A stretch of 64,000 nucleotides of DNA from assembly GCF_963675165.1 (NCBI RefSeq), contig NC_087377.1, positions 7,953,122 to 8,017,121 on the forward strand, read 5' to 3'. Both the position numbers and the translations under genes were made by a program. Each line of letters begins with the position of its first letter. The stretch's first letter is position 1. This document shows positions 11,242 to 21,481 of this stretch, piece after piece. Under the pieces are notes generated by a model, which saw only the letters and a list, made by a program, of their open reading frames with translations, made no database searches and was not told the DNA's origin. Source of the stretch: Halichondria panicea. Lineage: Eukaryota > Porifera > Demospongiae > Suberitida > Halichondriidae.

Positions 11242-11911
11242 TTACATACTTGATCAAATCAATATCGATATCTACTTCTTTCCCAATGCCTTCGAAAATT
11301 ATGTGTTGTGGAGTTACATTGACTATTATTGTAGGTGGTTATTATTATGCGTTCTAAGTAGATGTAGGTTGGGAAGCCCTCATCTTTGAAACCAGTATGG
11401 ACAAAACCATACTTTTTTCTCAGGTATCACGCCTGCCTGTCCTCTATACTGTGCTGTTTTGGTTGGTGTTTTTGTGTCTGTAACCGTGGTCGTGTTGATA
11501 ATTGTTTGCATTGCATTTACACTCTACATTCTGAAGAAGTATGGCTTCGTTTCAATCAACACGTCTCAATTTCGGGCCAATTGAGAGTTTCTTCATCGAT
11601 CATTGATTCTATACTTAGGAGTCCAACCACAAATGAATTATCACTGTCCCTAGTCGATACGCAGCCATCAAAAGCCAAGATAAATGTAAACATGTGAGTA
11701 TTTCTATAATCAATTGTAGATTATCTGATATAATTTTTTGTCTACAGGAGCAAGCCATCCCAATCCGCTCAGGTAGATACGTATGCAAACCCTGAAGACT
11801 TCATTAAAACACCACCACACATGCATCCACGAAAGAACGAGGGGGCAGAGGATCAGGGGGAAGTTCTGAAATCCCTTACTGTAGAGCACTAATGACGAAG
11901 TGCTGGTGAGC

Positions 11912-12602
11912 CATAATTACTTGTTGGTATGTGTTGTTCATACGTATGTAACTTTGTGTGTCGTTATTGTCGTGGTTTAAAGATGGCTTGTTTTGCCTAG
12001 TACGCTGTATAGGTCGTAGTCTTTTGACATACGTACATGCACATGTATGTATTGTCATTGTTGAACATAATTATTGTGGTTCTAGTTTAAATACCAAGAG
12101 AATAATTATATCAATGCACCTCTTGCATCCTTGGTAGTTTTCAGTAACGTACTATAGCTCTTATTTTACCATGCAAGGTTATGATTTGAATGTCACAATC
12201 AACTATTACTCATCTGCATACATGTATACCAAAGTCAGATCATGAGGATATATAATTATAGTAAGATGTAGACAGGGGCAAAACAAATCGTCAGCTATGT
12301 ATATTATTTTGAAGAAAGAGATATAGAAACACCTTTACTACCAGTGTGAGCTGTTCTGCATGGTTTAACTCTTGCATTGGCGGTCAGAACTGCGAAAGGG
12401 AAAATGGCTTAAAAGATTGTTGATTCTGCAGTACTCCTCTGAATGAAAAATTATCATTGAGTGAGTTTGGCTTGTTATAATTATTGCAAATGTGTATGCC
12501 AAAATTAATTGTGATTGTGATTGTGATTGTGATTGTGTCCATCTTAACCCCTCAAGTGATCAAGCTTTTCTCGTGAATTAAGCTTTGCACATTACCCATA
12601 AT
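11912..12602. other. No gene recognised; short TGATTG microsatellite
   Basis: This lies downstream of the last receptor-B tail exon. Five or so copies of a GTGATT hexanucleotide occur around 12507-12538. The remainder is AT-rich with no convincing exon. Confidence 0.4.
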
Positions 12603-13340
12603 GTATTTTACAGGAGAAAGACCTCGAGCTCTCAGCTGTGAGAGTATGCCGACAACCTCCACCAATGGCCCCCACAAAAAAACGAAGAGAAAGCTTATTC
12701 GAAACACAAGTGTGCTATGTGTGGTGAGTGCCAATCCCATGTAGTCTAACTATATACCCTGTATCATGAGTATAAACTTTCTTGTAGAGTATTATTTATA
12801 CTTTTTGTGTGTGTGCAGTTTTAGGGTTGGTGTCTTACTTATGTATACTGAGTTCTCCTACTTATACCAAAACAGTGCAACAGCTGCGTAATACATGTAT
12901 CTAAAATTGAATAGAATTGTGATAGCTACAAAGAGATAAGAGTGCAGACTTAATAGTGACTGTATTTTGGGGCAATGATGCTATCCTATACAGGAGAGAT
13001 AGAGTGCAGTACAGACTAATACGTAGTGAGTTGTACATGTATGCCCTCTTCTCTTTTATACACCCTTACTTATTAATTTATGGCATTATACTAGAAGTGC
13101 GTTGTATTGACTGTCTCTGCAGTTTCTTTAAAAGGAATGATTTGACAACACACCCAGCTTGATGTAGTATAGCATAAGTTACAATGGTGGGAAATGATGC
13201 AAAGTATTCCTTGGGAAATGGTGCCTCTCCTACAGGGAATTCTGCCACCCCTGGTGTGTTCTGTAGCCCAGCTAAGGTGTTTTATTGTATACTTAGAACT
13301 TGTTACATTTTGGGATGGTTGGGGACTAACCACTGCATTT
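12603..13340 (+). repeat. Tail-exon unit, copy 1
   Basis: This is one of three copies of a segment beginning with an acceptor and a degenerate receptor-tail exon (CAGGAGAAAG then CTCTCAGCTGTGA). The others start at 30581 and 38641. Downstream the copies share landmarks such as GAGATAAGAGTGCAGACTAA, TTTGACAACAC and GGGAATTCTGCCA. The exon-like start is out of frame relative to the functional tail exon at 33301, so it is a pseudo-exon. Confidence 0.6.
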
Positions 13341-13596
13341 ACCCAGATACCCACCCACCCATGTTAGTAGTGACTGCGGTACAATTCAATACAAACAGAT
13401 GTACAGATTGTAAATAGTACATTCACCTTAATTGGTTGCACACATTGCGAGCATTTTCACCTTTCCCAAGCTTTGACATGGTCACCATGCAGTACTCTAT
13501 AATTATGTGGCTCGTTTTCTTCTAAATTTAGTAGTATACTCTACTTTTAATAGATCAGCTTGCTTACTATACCGTCCAGTCCTAGTTAGTTAATTA

Positions 13597-13624
13597 TGCC
13601 TCGGTGCGCATGCGCAAGCGAGGT

Positions 13625-13695
<71 letters not shown>

Positions 13696-13795
13696 CTGCT
13701 ACAGCTGCTCAAGGGTCAATGAACTGTAAGTAGGCGTTTCTATAGGCTTCTATAATTATATAGTTAACGGTTTCTTGGATTTTAATTCGTGGATT
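13597..13795 (+). repeat. CCTCGGTG-family element with a long GT microsatellite
   Basis: The left end has TGCCTCGGTGCGCATGCGCA followed by AGCGAGG, then about 58 bp of pure GT (13634-13692), then the family body (CTGCTACAGCTGCTCAAGG ... TTTCTTGGATTTTAATTCG). It is inserted in the CARD-Death pseudogene. Confidence 0.65.
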
Positions 13796-13921
13796 TGATA
13801 ATAATCAGTCACCAGTACTCTACATGTGGCCAATTTAGGATCGTTTTCCTTCCAATTGGTGCTTCTCAGTATACTCTACTCTAATAAATTGGCTTACTAA
13901 CGTCCAGTCCCAGTTGGTTAA

Positions 13922-14300
13922 TTATACCTCGGTGCGCATGCGCATGCGCAAGCGAGGTGTACGTTAGAGTGTTTGTGTGTGTCTGTGTGTGTGTGTCTGC
14001 ATGTGTAGACTGTTACAGCTGCTCAAGGATCAATAAACTGTAAGTAAGAGTTTCTATAGGCTTCTATAGTTAACGTTTTCTTGGATTTTAATTCGTGGAT
14101 TTGCAAAATAATGCTTCCGGTTCTCGAGTTATGCCTACTTGGAATTCTATTGCAGCCTTTTCAAAAGAGTGCGTAGCAAAACTTGTCCATGGAGTGTTGC
14201 TACTCTACTTAGTAGTTAGCTCTGTGCTGCATGATGCCTCGGTGGAGGTCAAAAAGCTACATAAAATAAAGCTACTAGCTATATGCTATAGTACGCCCTC
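13922..14300 (+). repeat. CCTCGGTG-family element, second copy
   Basis: It starts ACCTCGGTGCGCATGCGCAT, has a shorter interrupted GT stretch, then the family body including GCAAAATAATGCTTC and ACTCTACTTAGTAGTTAGC. It ends in an inverted end fragment near 14234 (GCCTCGGTGGAGGT). The element duplicates part of the pseudogene flank, so this block looks like a local duplication. Confidence 0.55.
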
Positions 14301-15055
14301 AGCATTTGTTGTTTATAAGCCATACACTTTGACTAGACCCGCCCACCCATATCAGCAGCTGCAGTTTTGCATTGCACAAGTTACCAACATTGCACTGTAC
14401 TCGAACTCGAAAACTATCCGCTTTTTGCCCTAAAACCGAAGCCGGTTTTATCAGCTGCATTGCATTTCTTGATGAGGAACCTTGTGATGTCCAGCTTCAC
14501 CTCTCTGACTGCCAGTCCCAGTGTGACCACACCCAGTAAAAAGTTATAAGCTTCCAGGTGCTGATTTTAAGTCTTATAATGATTGCTATATAACTTAACG
14601 TGTAAGCGTGCTGCATGGTTATAACTACTACAAGGTATGCAAGTGAGTTGCACAGAATAAACCCATTTGCGCGTGGTTTATTAATATAGGCCATTATAGC
14701 TAACCAGGCCACACCCATCTACAACTTTGGCTTGTTACACCGCCTCTAATGAACCGTGGAGTAAAGCGGATGTTACTTGAGGGTACCTTCGTTTCCAATC
14801 TCTCCTTTTCCAGTATCTATGGTCCATATCAAGATGTTGTCACTCGTGTCTGGAGCTTTCAAAACATTTTTTACGTTTTAACAAGCTCATCTACTGCGCT
14901 TGTTGTGAAACCAGTGAGAGCTCCAGCTGTTCAAGGCCTTAAGAAAAGTGTGGAATGCATTCAGATCTAATATATATCCCAAATTTATCGTTGTCTATTG
15001 TAATAATGGTTTCTGATGCACTGAAAGTCTTGTGGTGCTAGCAGACCATCATTAT

Positions 15056-16235
15056 TTTTTATGGTCTAAGCTCAGTGGATACTACGGTGGCCGAGAAGGG
15101 TCACCTGCCTCCGCCTACTGCCACAATTAACCGCGCGCGCTTAAATCTAAGCGCTTGCAGTAGGCCATTAAACGCGTGCGGTTAAACAAAGAACCGCCAA
15201 CAAATTTTCAGGTCAGTCTGCACAAGGTTAAATCGTGTCTGCATTCTAATTAATGCGACATATTCCTTTTGCTGAAATGGCTATCGATGCAGTGAATTGG
15301 ATTTGGTCCTAGAGCTACTCTTGAAGAGTGTCTAAATAAAAGAATCACTATAGCATAGGACCAAATCCAACTCACCTGCATCCATCGATAGCTATTTCAG
15401 CAAAATAATTATAATATTATGTGGTAAGCGTGCGAATGTGGCGTTAAATACAGAAGGTTAGCCGAGGTCAAAATTCGCGAATTGGCTCAATACTCTCATG
15501 AATTAGCCGCCCTTCCAGGATAGGCCGTATTTTAGTGCAGTTGTACCGTTGTACATACATTGATTGTAATGATGAGCCACTTAGCCTGAGCTAAAGAAGA
15601 AGTTCCTTATTATAATTGTCCCTTCAGGACTCTGCAAATAACTGCTATGCGTTATGTGTACGTGTACGTGTATCAGTGCTGAATCATTTCTTGACGTACA
15701 AGCCTATATTATTATGCTTGTCGAAAGAACCTGTTATGCCCCACATTGATGTCCTTTTTTCAGCAGTAGTATTAACAACAAATTATCTCTTGTTGTATTG
15801 TACATTTCTGACGATTCAACATAATCTTCTATAGACGTGAAAGAGTCATTTAAAAGAGAAAAAACAGTTCAGCAACAGTAGAGGACCGTCGTATTTGACC
15901 AAATTGACCAAATTCCCCTATTATACCCCAATTATGCCTGCATAATGACCTAATCTATTATGCCCCAAATCACGATCATTACCCACTCTTTGAGTTTCAG
16001 CAAAATTAAAATGTTCATCATGATAATATAACGTGTGTGTAAAGCTATTAGTATAATAGCTTTATGTTATATAGCTTTGGCATCTCCACCGAGGCATCAG
16101 CACCCGCGGTGCTTTCAGTAACTGGCGCAGCAGGATACAGTAGTGATGCAAAGACTGTGCTATGATTCAGTATTAATTTTCCATTATGTCTGTTCTGAGA
16201 CTCTCCAACGTATATACAGATAATACTCAGTGCAG
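15056..16235. repeat. Spacer with palindromic MITE 15266-15403 and a CCTCGGTG right end
   Basis: Arms TTTTGCTGAAATGGCTATCG and TAGCTATTTCAGCAAAA, with inner arms TTGGATTTGGTCCTA / TAGGACCAAATCCAA, make a foldable ~138-bp element. 15965-16112 is the right end of the CCTCGGTG family. No gene seen. Confidence 0.55.
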
Positions 16236-16297
16236 AGTCAGCACTTCACTGACCAACAATACGAGTTTGACCCCGTCTCTGGAAATGTGACTGTGGA

Positions 16298-18619
16298 GTG
16301 GGAGGGAATTGGACCCGACGCAGCTGTTCAAGTCAGCCAGTTCATGTACTCAACCTGCACATTGTCTCGTCTAATTGTTCACCTATGTCTGATCACTTCC
16401 TTATCACGTTCTCACTAGATGGCTTAAAAACACCAAAACTACTCTCTAGAGACAAACCGGCCAGCAACTACAACTTTAAAAAAGCAAATTTTAATTCCAT
16501 GTCTGAGTTTTTTATCTGCCAACCCAAGCCTGCCTGTTCAGTCCATCTAGAAAAAATCATCTCAAGAGCACAGGAAATATTTGTGCCCAAATTTAACTCT
16601 CAGAAGTCAAAAAGCCCAAAATGGTATACCACAGAAATGAGACATACTACCAATCGCTGCAAAACGCTTACACGCAGAAACAAATCCAAACCCACTGAGA
16701 GTACATCCCTAAGGCTATCTAACTTGTCTACTCATCTCCAGGAACTAATGACAACTGCCAAATCTGAGTACGAAAAATCGTTGGCAGTATGCTTTAAGTT
16801 CAACCCAAGTAAACTATTCCGTCATCTGCGCGACCTAAGTAAGAAAAGTCCACAAACTAGAACAATAATCCACAACGGCTCCATCATCACAGAGACTGGA
16901 CAGATTGCTGAAATTTTCAACAAATACTTTAACTCGACATTCACAAGAAGTGACTATACACTTCCTCCATGGGACAAAATGCCCTCCCCCACTTATCAAC
17001 TGAGCTCTATCTCTATAGAAGAGTCTGAGGTGTACGAAACCCTCACCTCACTAGACACAACAAAGTCACCAGGCCACGATAATATAAATGCGTCAACCCT
17101 CAAATGCTGTGCTACCGCTCTCACAAGATCAGTCACACACATTTTCAATTCTAGCCTATCTTCACATACTTTCCCACCCCACTGGAAGGTCCACAAAATC
17201 TGCCCAATCCCAAAGAAGGGCGACCCCCATCTTGTAGAAAACTTTCGGCCCATCTCTCTTCTCCCAATTATATCCAAAGTCTTTGAAACTATCATCTACA
17301 AGAAAATTATTACATTCGTGAGACCAAAGATAACATGCCAACAATTCGGGTTCCTAAGAAACCGATCATGTCTTTCTCAATTAATCCTATTCTTTTCCCA
17401 AGTTTTTGACAACATAGAAAACCGAAAACCTACAGATGTCATCTACCTAGATTTTAAGAAAGCTTTCGACACGGTCCCACACAATGAGCTGTTGCTAAAG
17501 CTTTGGAAGACAGGCATCACAGGCCCTCTTTGGCTGTGGTTTAAATCGTACCTACATGACAGGATACACTTCACAAGTGTTATTAATACTCCATCCAACT
17601 ACTTACCAGTTATGTCAGGAGTTCCGCAAGGAAGCATCCTAGGCCCACTGTTATTTATTATTTTTATCAATGACCTACCGGAGTGCATCTCATCTGCCAA
17701 TCCATTTCTATTTGCGGACGACACAAAGCTAGTAAAGTGCATCACTTCTACGGAAGACCAATTGGAATTACAAACAGACATCAACCAGTTGTCATCCTGG
17801 TGCACTACTTGGAACATGCAACTCAATGAAGGAAAATGTAATGTGCTGCGCATAACTCATCCTAGCTGGCACGAAGACAACCCTAATACACTCTACTCAA
17901 TCCACAATTCTCACCTTAACTTTGCTACAAAAGAAAAAGACCTAGGCTTGTGCATAGCCAACAACCTCTCCTGGTCACTGCATTATAACCTCATATCGTC
18001 TAAGGCCTACCAAGCTCTTAACCTCATCCGACGGACGATTTCAATGAAATCAGAAACCAGCACAAAAAAATCGTTATATATAACCCTAGTTAGATCCCAG
18101 GTCACCTACTGCTCCCAAGTCTGGAGACCAAATTTGATCAAGGACATTCAAAAACTAGAAAGAATCCAGAGGAGAGCCACCAAATTCATACTCAATGATT
18201 ACTCAAGCTCATACAGATCAAGGCTGTCCGATTTGAAGCTACTACCTCTAATGTACTGGTTTGAAATACAGGACATAATGTTTCTAGTAAAGTCACTAAA
18301 GGAACCCTCGGACAACTTCAACATAAGAGATCACATCAAATTCGTTACTGGTCGCACCCGCTTCAGTTGCAACAACAAACTCACTGTACAAGCCAATCAC
18401 TACAGCGCAAGCAGACACTTCTACCTCAATCGTATCACAAGGTTATGGAACTTGATGCCCACTATGCTGATGGATATCAGCGCACCACTAACTTCAACAA
18501 AGAATACACTCCACCATTACTTCTGGGAGCACTTCAAACAAAACTTTGTCTCTGACATCCCATGTACCTACCACTTAATGTGCACATGCAACAGATGCTA
18601 CACACGTAATTATAGCTAG
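16298..18619 (+). CDS. LINE ORF2: reverse transcriptase, partial
   Basis: An open frame of 773 codons whose first ~15 codons are host sequence. It begins with the last strand of an APE-type endonuclease (SDHFLITFSL). The reverse transcriptase motifs are in order: ENFRPISLLPIISKVFE, FGFLRNRSCLSQL, YLDFKKAFDTVPH, SGVPQGSILGPLLFIIFIND and FADDTKLV (catalytic FADD). The C-terminal part has LERIQRRATKFIL and LWNLMPTMLM, typical of the Jockey/CR1 group. No frameshift or stop interrupts it. Without its endonuclease half it cannot move by itself. Confidence 0.9.
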   Translation: MGGNWTRRSCSSQPVHVLNLHIVSSNCSPMSDHFLITFSLDGLKTPKLLSRDKPASNYNFKKANFNSMSEFFICQPKPACSVHLEKIISRAQEIFVPKFNSQKSKSPKWYTTEMRHTTNRCKTLTRRNKSKPTESTSLRLSNLSTHLQELMTTAKSEYEKSLAVCFKFNPSKLFRHLRDLSKKSPQTRTIIHNGSIITETGQIAEIFNKYFNSTFTRSDYTLPPWDKMPSPTYQLSSISIEESEVYETLTSLDTTKSPGHDNINASTLKCCATALTRSVTHIFNSSLSSHTFPPHWKVHKICPIPKKGDPHLVENFRPISLLPIISKVFETIIYKKIITFVRPKITCQQFGFLRNRSCLSQLILFFSQVFDNIENRKPTDVIYLDFKKAFDTVPHNELLLKLWKTGITGPLWLWFKSYLHDRIHFTSVINTPSNYLPVMSGVPQGSILGPLLFIIFINDLPECISSANPFLFADDTKLVKCITSTEDQLELQTDINQLSSWCTTWNMQLNEGKCNVLRITHPSWHEDNPNTLYSIHNSHLNFATKEKDLGLCIANNLSWSLHYNLISSKAYQALNLIRRTISMKSETSTKKSLYITLVRSQVTYCSQVWRPNLIKDIQKLERIQRRATKFILNDYSSSYRSRLSDLKLLPLMYWFEIQDIMFLVKSLKEPSDNFNIRDHIKFVTGRTRFSCNNKLTVQANHYSASRHFYLNRITRLWNLMPTMLMDISAPLTSTKNTLHHYFWEHFKQNFVSDIPCTYHLMCTCNRCYTRNYS

Positions 18620-18766
18620 CTTCACATGTAATCATTAAATTATCCAGCTGTGTCGCTCAATGCGGCACCGTCTGTCAGCTATAGTCTTTGCTACAACAAT
18701 CACTTGTTTTTATATCATTCACGTTACAGGCTGTAAAGTCTTAATAATAATAATAATAATAATAAT
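16340..18766 (+). mobile_element. LINE (Jockey/CR1-type), 5'-truncated
   Basis: The left boundary lies where the host exon (GTCAGCCAGTTCA) gives way to the end of an endonuclease domain (PMSDHFLITFSL). The right end is a 3' UTR closing in TAA repeats (about 18740-18766), the simple-repeat tail of many LINEs. The reverse-transcriptase frame is uninterrupted, so the insertion is fairly young. The 5' truncation removes most of the endonuclease. Target duplications were not established. Confidence 0.85.
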
Positions 18767-19108
18767 GTGGATATTACCCAATACGGGCATATTTTCCTGT
18801 AAGTTCATGCAGACTTTATATAGTGCTGCGTAAGATACCTTATAGTGGGTAATTATTTTCGTATTGCATGCATGGTGAACATTTTGTATTTTCGTATTGT
18901 AGAGCATCATCCGAAATTGTGATCTACCTACTGCAATAGGTTCTACATTACTATATAATTTATATGCTGAGCTGTACGAATGTCAAAATATTTATTGAGT
19001 ACGAAAATGTTCACCAACAAACTCACTATACAGTATATGCAGCTATTAAAATGTGTAGCGCATAAAATAACTGTGATCTGAATCACCACGTTATTTCATC
19101 CAATACAG
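18767..19108. other. AT-rich stretch between LINE and second FN3-like exon
   Basis: This is the intron continuing to the acceptor at 19108. No gene or repeat structure was recognised apart from TATTGCATGCATGG-type words. Confidence 0.4.
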
Positions 19109-19282
19109 GTATTAATCCCCTTGTCATCACCGGTCTGTCCCCTGGAAGCCACATCCTCTTAGTCACACCAGTGGGAATCAGTGGGTGTACAAGGATGGTC
19201 ACTATACGAGCTTACTCATAACCATCTGAACAAACTTCATAAACATGCAGACATACAGTTGTGCTCCTATTCATAGTGCCTC

Positions 19283-19512
19283 AGATTAAGCTAATATCAA
19301 CACATCCATCAAAAAACATTGTAGTTAAAACTAAGTAACAATTTTTTGTGTCAAGTTGACTGTATATGTAGTCATTAAGCTAGCCTCGATTCCAGACCGA
19401 TTTAATCGGCCTTGAATCGAGGCTATCATTAAGCTAATATCAACACATCCATCAAAAAACATTGTAGTTAAGACTAAGTAAAAATTTTTTGTGTCAAGTT
19501 GACTGTATAATT
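19283..19512. repeat. ~145-bp tandem duplication around a tiny MITE
   Basis: The block ATTAAGCTAATATCAACACA through TCAAGTTGACTGTATA occurs twice (19283-19366 and 19427-19512) with few differences. Between the copies sits the 45-bp palindromic element annotated separately. Confidence 0.65.
19381..19425. mobile_element. 45-bp palindromic MULE-like MITE
   Basis: TAGCCTCGATTCCAG and an inverted TGAATCGAGGCTA are separated by a short inner palindrome (ACCGATTTAATCGGC). TCATTAAGC flanks both sides (19372-19380 and 19426-19434), a perfect 9-bp target duplication, the length typical of Mutator-like elements. Confidence 0.72.
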
Positions 19513-19599
19513 ATGTATATTAATTTTGTTGGTAGTAGAGCAATTATTGAAACTGAAAATATAATTGTTTATTTTAATGATCTTTACCTACCTGTAACG

Positions 19600-20110
19600 G
19601 TGCATTCATCTTCTCTGAAATGTTATCCATACAACAATGGTTATTGTGGATCCTCGATCCCATCTCATGGATTGGAGTGTGACACAGTACTGCATATATA
19701 CTGAAATTTATCAGCTTGTCTCCAATCCCTAGCTGGATCAACAGGTCAATCTACTTGCTGTAAATGTAATTTCCGACCCTCTGTAGCTGTGAAGCCGCAC
19801 ATACATTCCTCTATTGACAGCTATTGTCATGTGCAATAACTATCACTCACTCACCTGCATGTCCTATCCCCTGGCAGTGTCTGACTACATTGATCTCTCT
19901 ACCACCCTCACATTCTTTTTTGGCACCTCAAGTGCCTGTATGCAGTTATCGGCCATTGATCATGACATTACTACGAGTCTACAGAAGGGTTGAGTGTAGT
20001 ACGTCACTCCCTCTGTCCTATATCTGATAGATAATGATGATGGTCAGCGATATAAATACGTAATAGAGCTTTAGTGTATACTGTACAGTGTATGTATTAT
20101 ACAATTATTT
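19600..20110. repeat. Duplicate of the 1-860 region, rearranged
   Basis: 19640-19770 matches 690-860 and 19870-20000 matches 160-330, so the two halves are in the other order here. A plus-strand reading of 19600-19690 gives a short Cys-containing peptide (LKCYPYNNGYCGSS), but neither copy keeps a long frame. Confidence 0.4.
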
Positions 20111-20156
20111 TAGGGCTTTGATAATAATTGTATGACATTGTGGTCATGTATGCCAC

Positions 20157-20253
20157 TAGCCTCGATCCCAGGCCGATCCGTCTCCAATTGAACGCTAGGT
20201 CGTATTTTTCAACTTCGTTCTATTAAAAAAAAATCGGCCTGGGACCGAGGCTA
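20157..20253. mobile_element. MULE-like MITE
   Basis: The ends are TAGCCTCGATCCCAGGCCGA and TCGGCCTGGGACCGAGGCTA. The flanks GTATGCCAC (20148-20156) and GTATGGCAC (20254-20262) form a 9-bp duplication with one mismatch. Same family as 19381, 24387 and 57064. Confidence 0.75.
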
Positions 20254-20598
20254 GTATGGCACTTGGTGCAGAGTTCATTATGGCGTTTATTTCAATTCAG
20301 CGTTTACTTTATCAAAACACTGGGAATTCAAAGCAATCGTGTTAATTGTGAAAGTTGAAACTCGTGCATAGGTGCATGTTTGTTAACCACAGTATAAACG
20401 TATAGTCTGTTGTATATGTATACGTGTGTACATGCATGCTACTTAGTGCTATATTATTATAGTGCAGAGGTAGGTATAGTGCTTTTTGCAATTGATTTAT
20501 GTGTATTTAGAAACAAATCATGTTTATTGTGAAAGTTGACACTCGGGTGTTTGTCAACCATGCATGCAGCTTACTAACATGCAGTATTATTATTACAG

Positions 20599-20837
20599 TA
20601 CCGTATAGCGCGAAATTTTCGAGGGGCTTAATTTTCGCGGATTTCGTGGGGTTAGAATTCTACACAAAAATTAAGTCTACGAAAATTGTTCTTTAATTAG
20701 AATTACCTGCTATCATGCAAATATTTAAAGGCGTGGCTTCCGGTAAGCAGTCATTCCGCGAACATTGTGCAACGAAATGGCTTTTAGAGGCCAATCCACG
20801 AAATATAAGTGCCTCAAAAATTTCGCGTTATACAGTA
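20599..20837. mobile_element. TACCGTATAGCG-family MITE
   Basis: Inverted ends TACCGTATAGCGCGAAATTT and AAATTTCGCGTTATACAGTA enclose a ~239-bp fold-back element rich in TTTTCG / CGAAAA. Family members occur at 26010, 35205, 37003, 44423, 45618 and 57860. Confidence 0.7.
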
Positions 20838-21109
20838 ATCGACAGTAGTCTGTCAGTTTGTGTGTGTGTGTGTGACGGTCCGTGTGTCTGTCGCTCAGTT
20901 TGGCTTACCTGGTGATTTAGGCATCACAATTTGTACGTAGGGAAACTTGTAGCATTAAAACTAAGGCTTAAAATTTGGCAGATTTTGCAAAGAAGTCTTT
21001 GTTTCGCAGAAAAGGCGAGCTAAACCTAAGAAGCTTTTTGCGTACTTAGTACTAAACGCGGCTATTATTTGATAATTGGGGAGGTAGGCATGAAAGAACC
21101 TTCTGTGAT

Positions 21110-21481
21110 GTGAGAGTGTTCAACCCACATGCTCGCTCAAACAGAAACACTAATCTCACCGCTTGCTATCGAAAACACGAAAGACTGAAGAAGAACGCCT
21201 ACAAACAAAGAGTCAGGGAGGTAGAGCATGCCTTGTTCACACCCCTGGTTTTCTCGGCAACAGATGGACTCGGAACTGAGGCAATTACTTTTTATAAGCG
21301 CCTAGCCTGTCTCCTGGCTTCAAGAGAGATGATCCTTATAATAGAACCATATATCCTGGCTGAGATGTCGCCTCACCTTCTCCTTGTTGAGATCTCAATT
21401 CGCTGCATCAGGGGAGCACGCTCGCATCCGGGATGCTTCGTAAGATCTCCTGTAGACCTAATGTGGCATCATCGGCTGTAA
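21110..21481 (+). pseudogene. Retroelement ORF C-terminal fragment
   Basis: An open frame reads VRVFNPHARSNRNTNLTACY, then HERLKKNAYKQRVREVEHALFTPLVFSATDGLG in two parts, and ends CIRGARSH. From memory this resembles the conserved C-terminal segment found after the reverse transcriptase in many invertebrate retroelements (FDVRVFNP ... FTPLVF ... CLRGSRS). The middle (EPYILAEMS) departs from the expected pattern, probably by a frameshift. No RT core is nearby, so it is a fragment. The exact superfamily is not certain. Confidence 0.5.

Larger units (their letters stand above)
9307..11911 (+). pseudogene. Receptor B: decayed paralogue of receptor C
   Basis: Exon-by-exon homology to receptor C is clear: 9307-9725 (signal-like MVEGPLLIWIVFLYTVQA plus Ig-like domain), 9812-10044 (FN3), 10101-10171, 10217-10410 (FN3), about 10488-10915 (sushi), 11424- (transmembrane, CPLYCAVLVGVFVSV), a short exon near 11622-11694, and a tail exon from about 11749 with TYANPEDF. 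It is broken repeatedly. There are two 2-bp insertions in exon 1 near 9540 and 9573, a deletion of about 50 bp in the first FN3, a 1-bp deletion near 10370, a stop and indel in the sushi exon, and a stop in the tail (VEH then TAA). Two MITEs are inserted (10676-10884 in the sushi exon, 10949-11241 in the next intron). Splice sites and TM are still recognisable, so decay is fairly recent. Confidence 0.8.
13435..15055 (-). pseudogene. Broken CARD-Death adaptor copy, cut by repeats
   Basis: Fragments are collinear with the intact CARD-Death gene at 58298-59116. 13435-13596 and 13800-13921 match the Death-domain 3' end (shared CATTGCGAGCAT, CACCTTTCCCAA and TCTACTTTTAATAGATC). 14805-15055 matches the CARD part (CCATATCAAGATTGT-like, then AAGAAAAGTGTGGAATGC and GTCTTGTGGTGCTAGCAGACC). 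CCTCGGTG-family elements sit between them at 13597 and 13922. There are many stops and gaps. It directly follows tail-unit copy 1, as another copy does at 40605. Confidence 0.7.
16236..19221 (+). pseudogene. FN3-like gene fragment split by a LINE
   Basis: An exon beginning after the acceptor at 16235 reads SQHFTDQQYEFDPVSGNVTV then EWEGIGPDAAVQVSQF and is cut by the LINE near 16340. Beyond the LINE, after an acceptor at 19108, a second exon reads GINPLVITGLSPGSHILL then VTPVGISGCTRMVTIRAYS and stops at 19221. Together they look like the two halves of an extracellular fibronectin-like domain (VTVEWEGIGP early, ITGLSPGSH near the end). I see no upstream exons, so this is a remnant. Confidence 0.55.
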
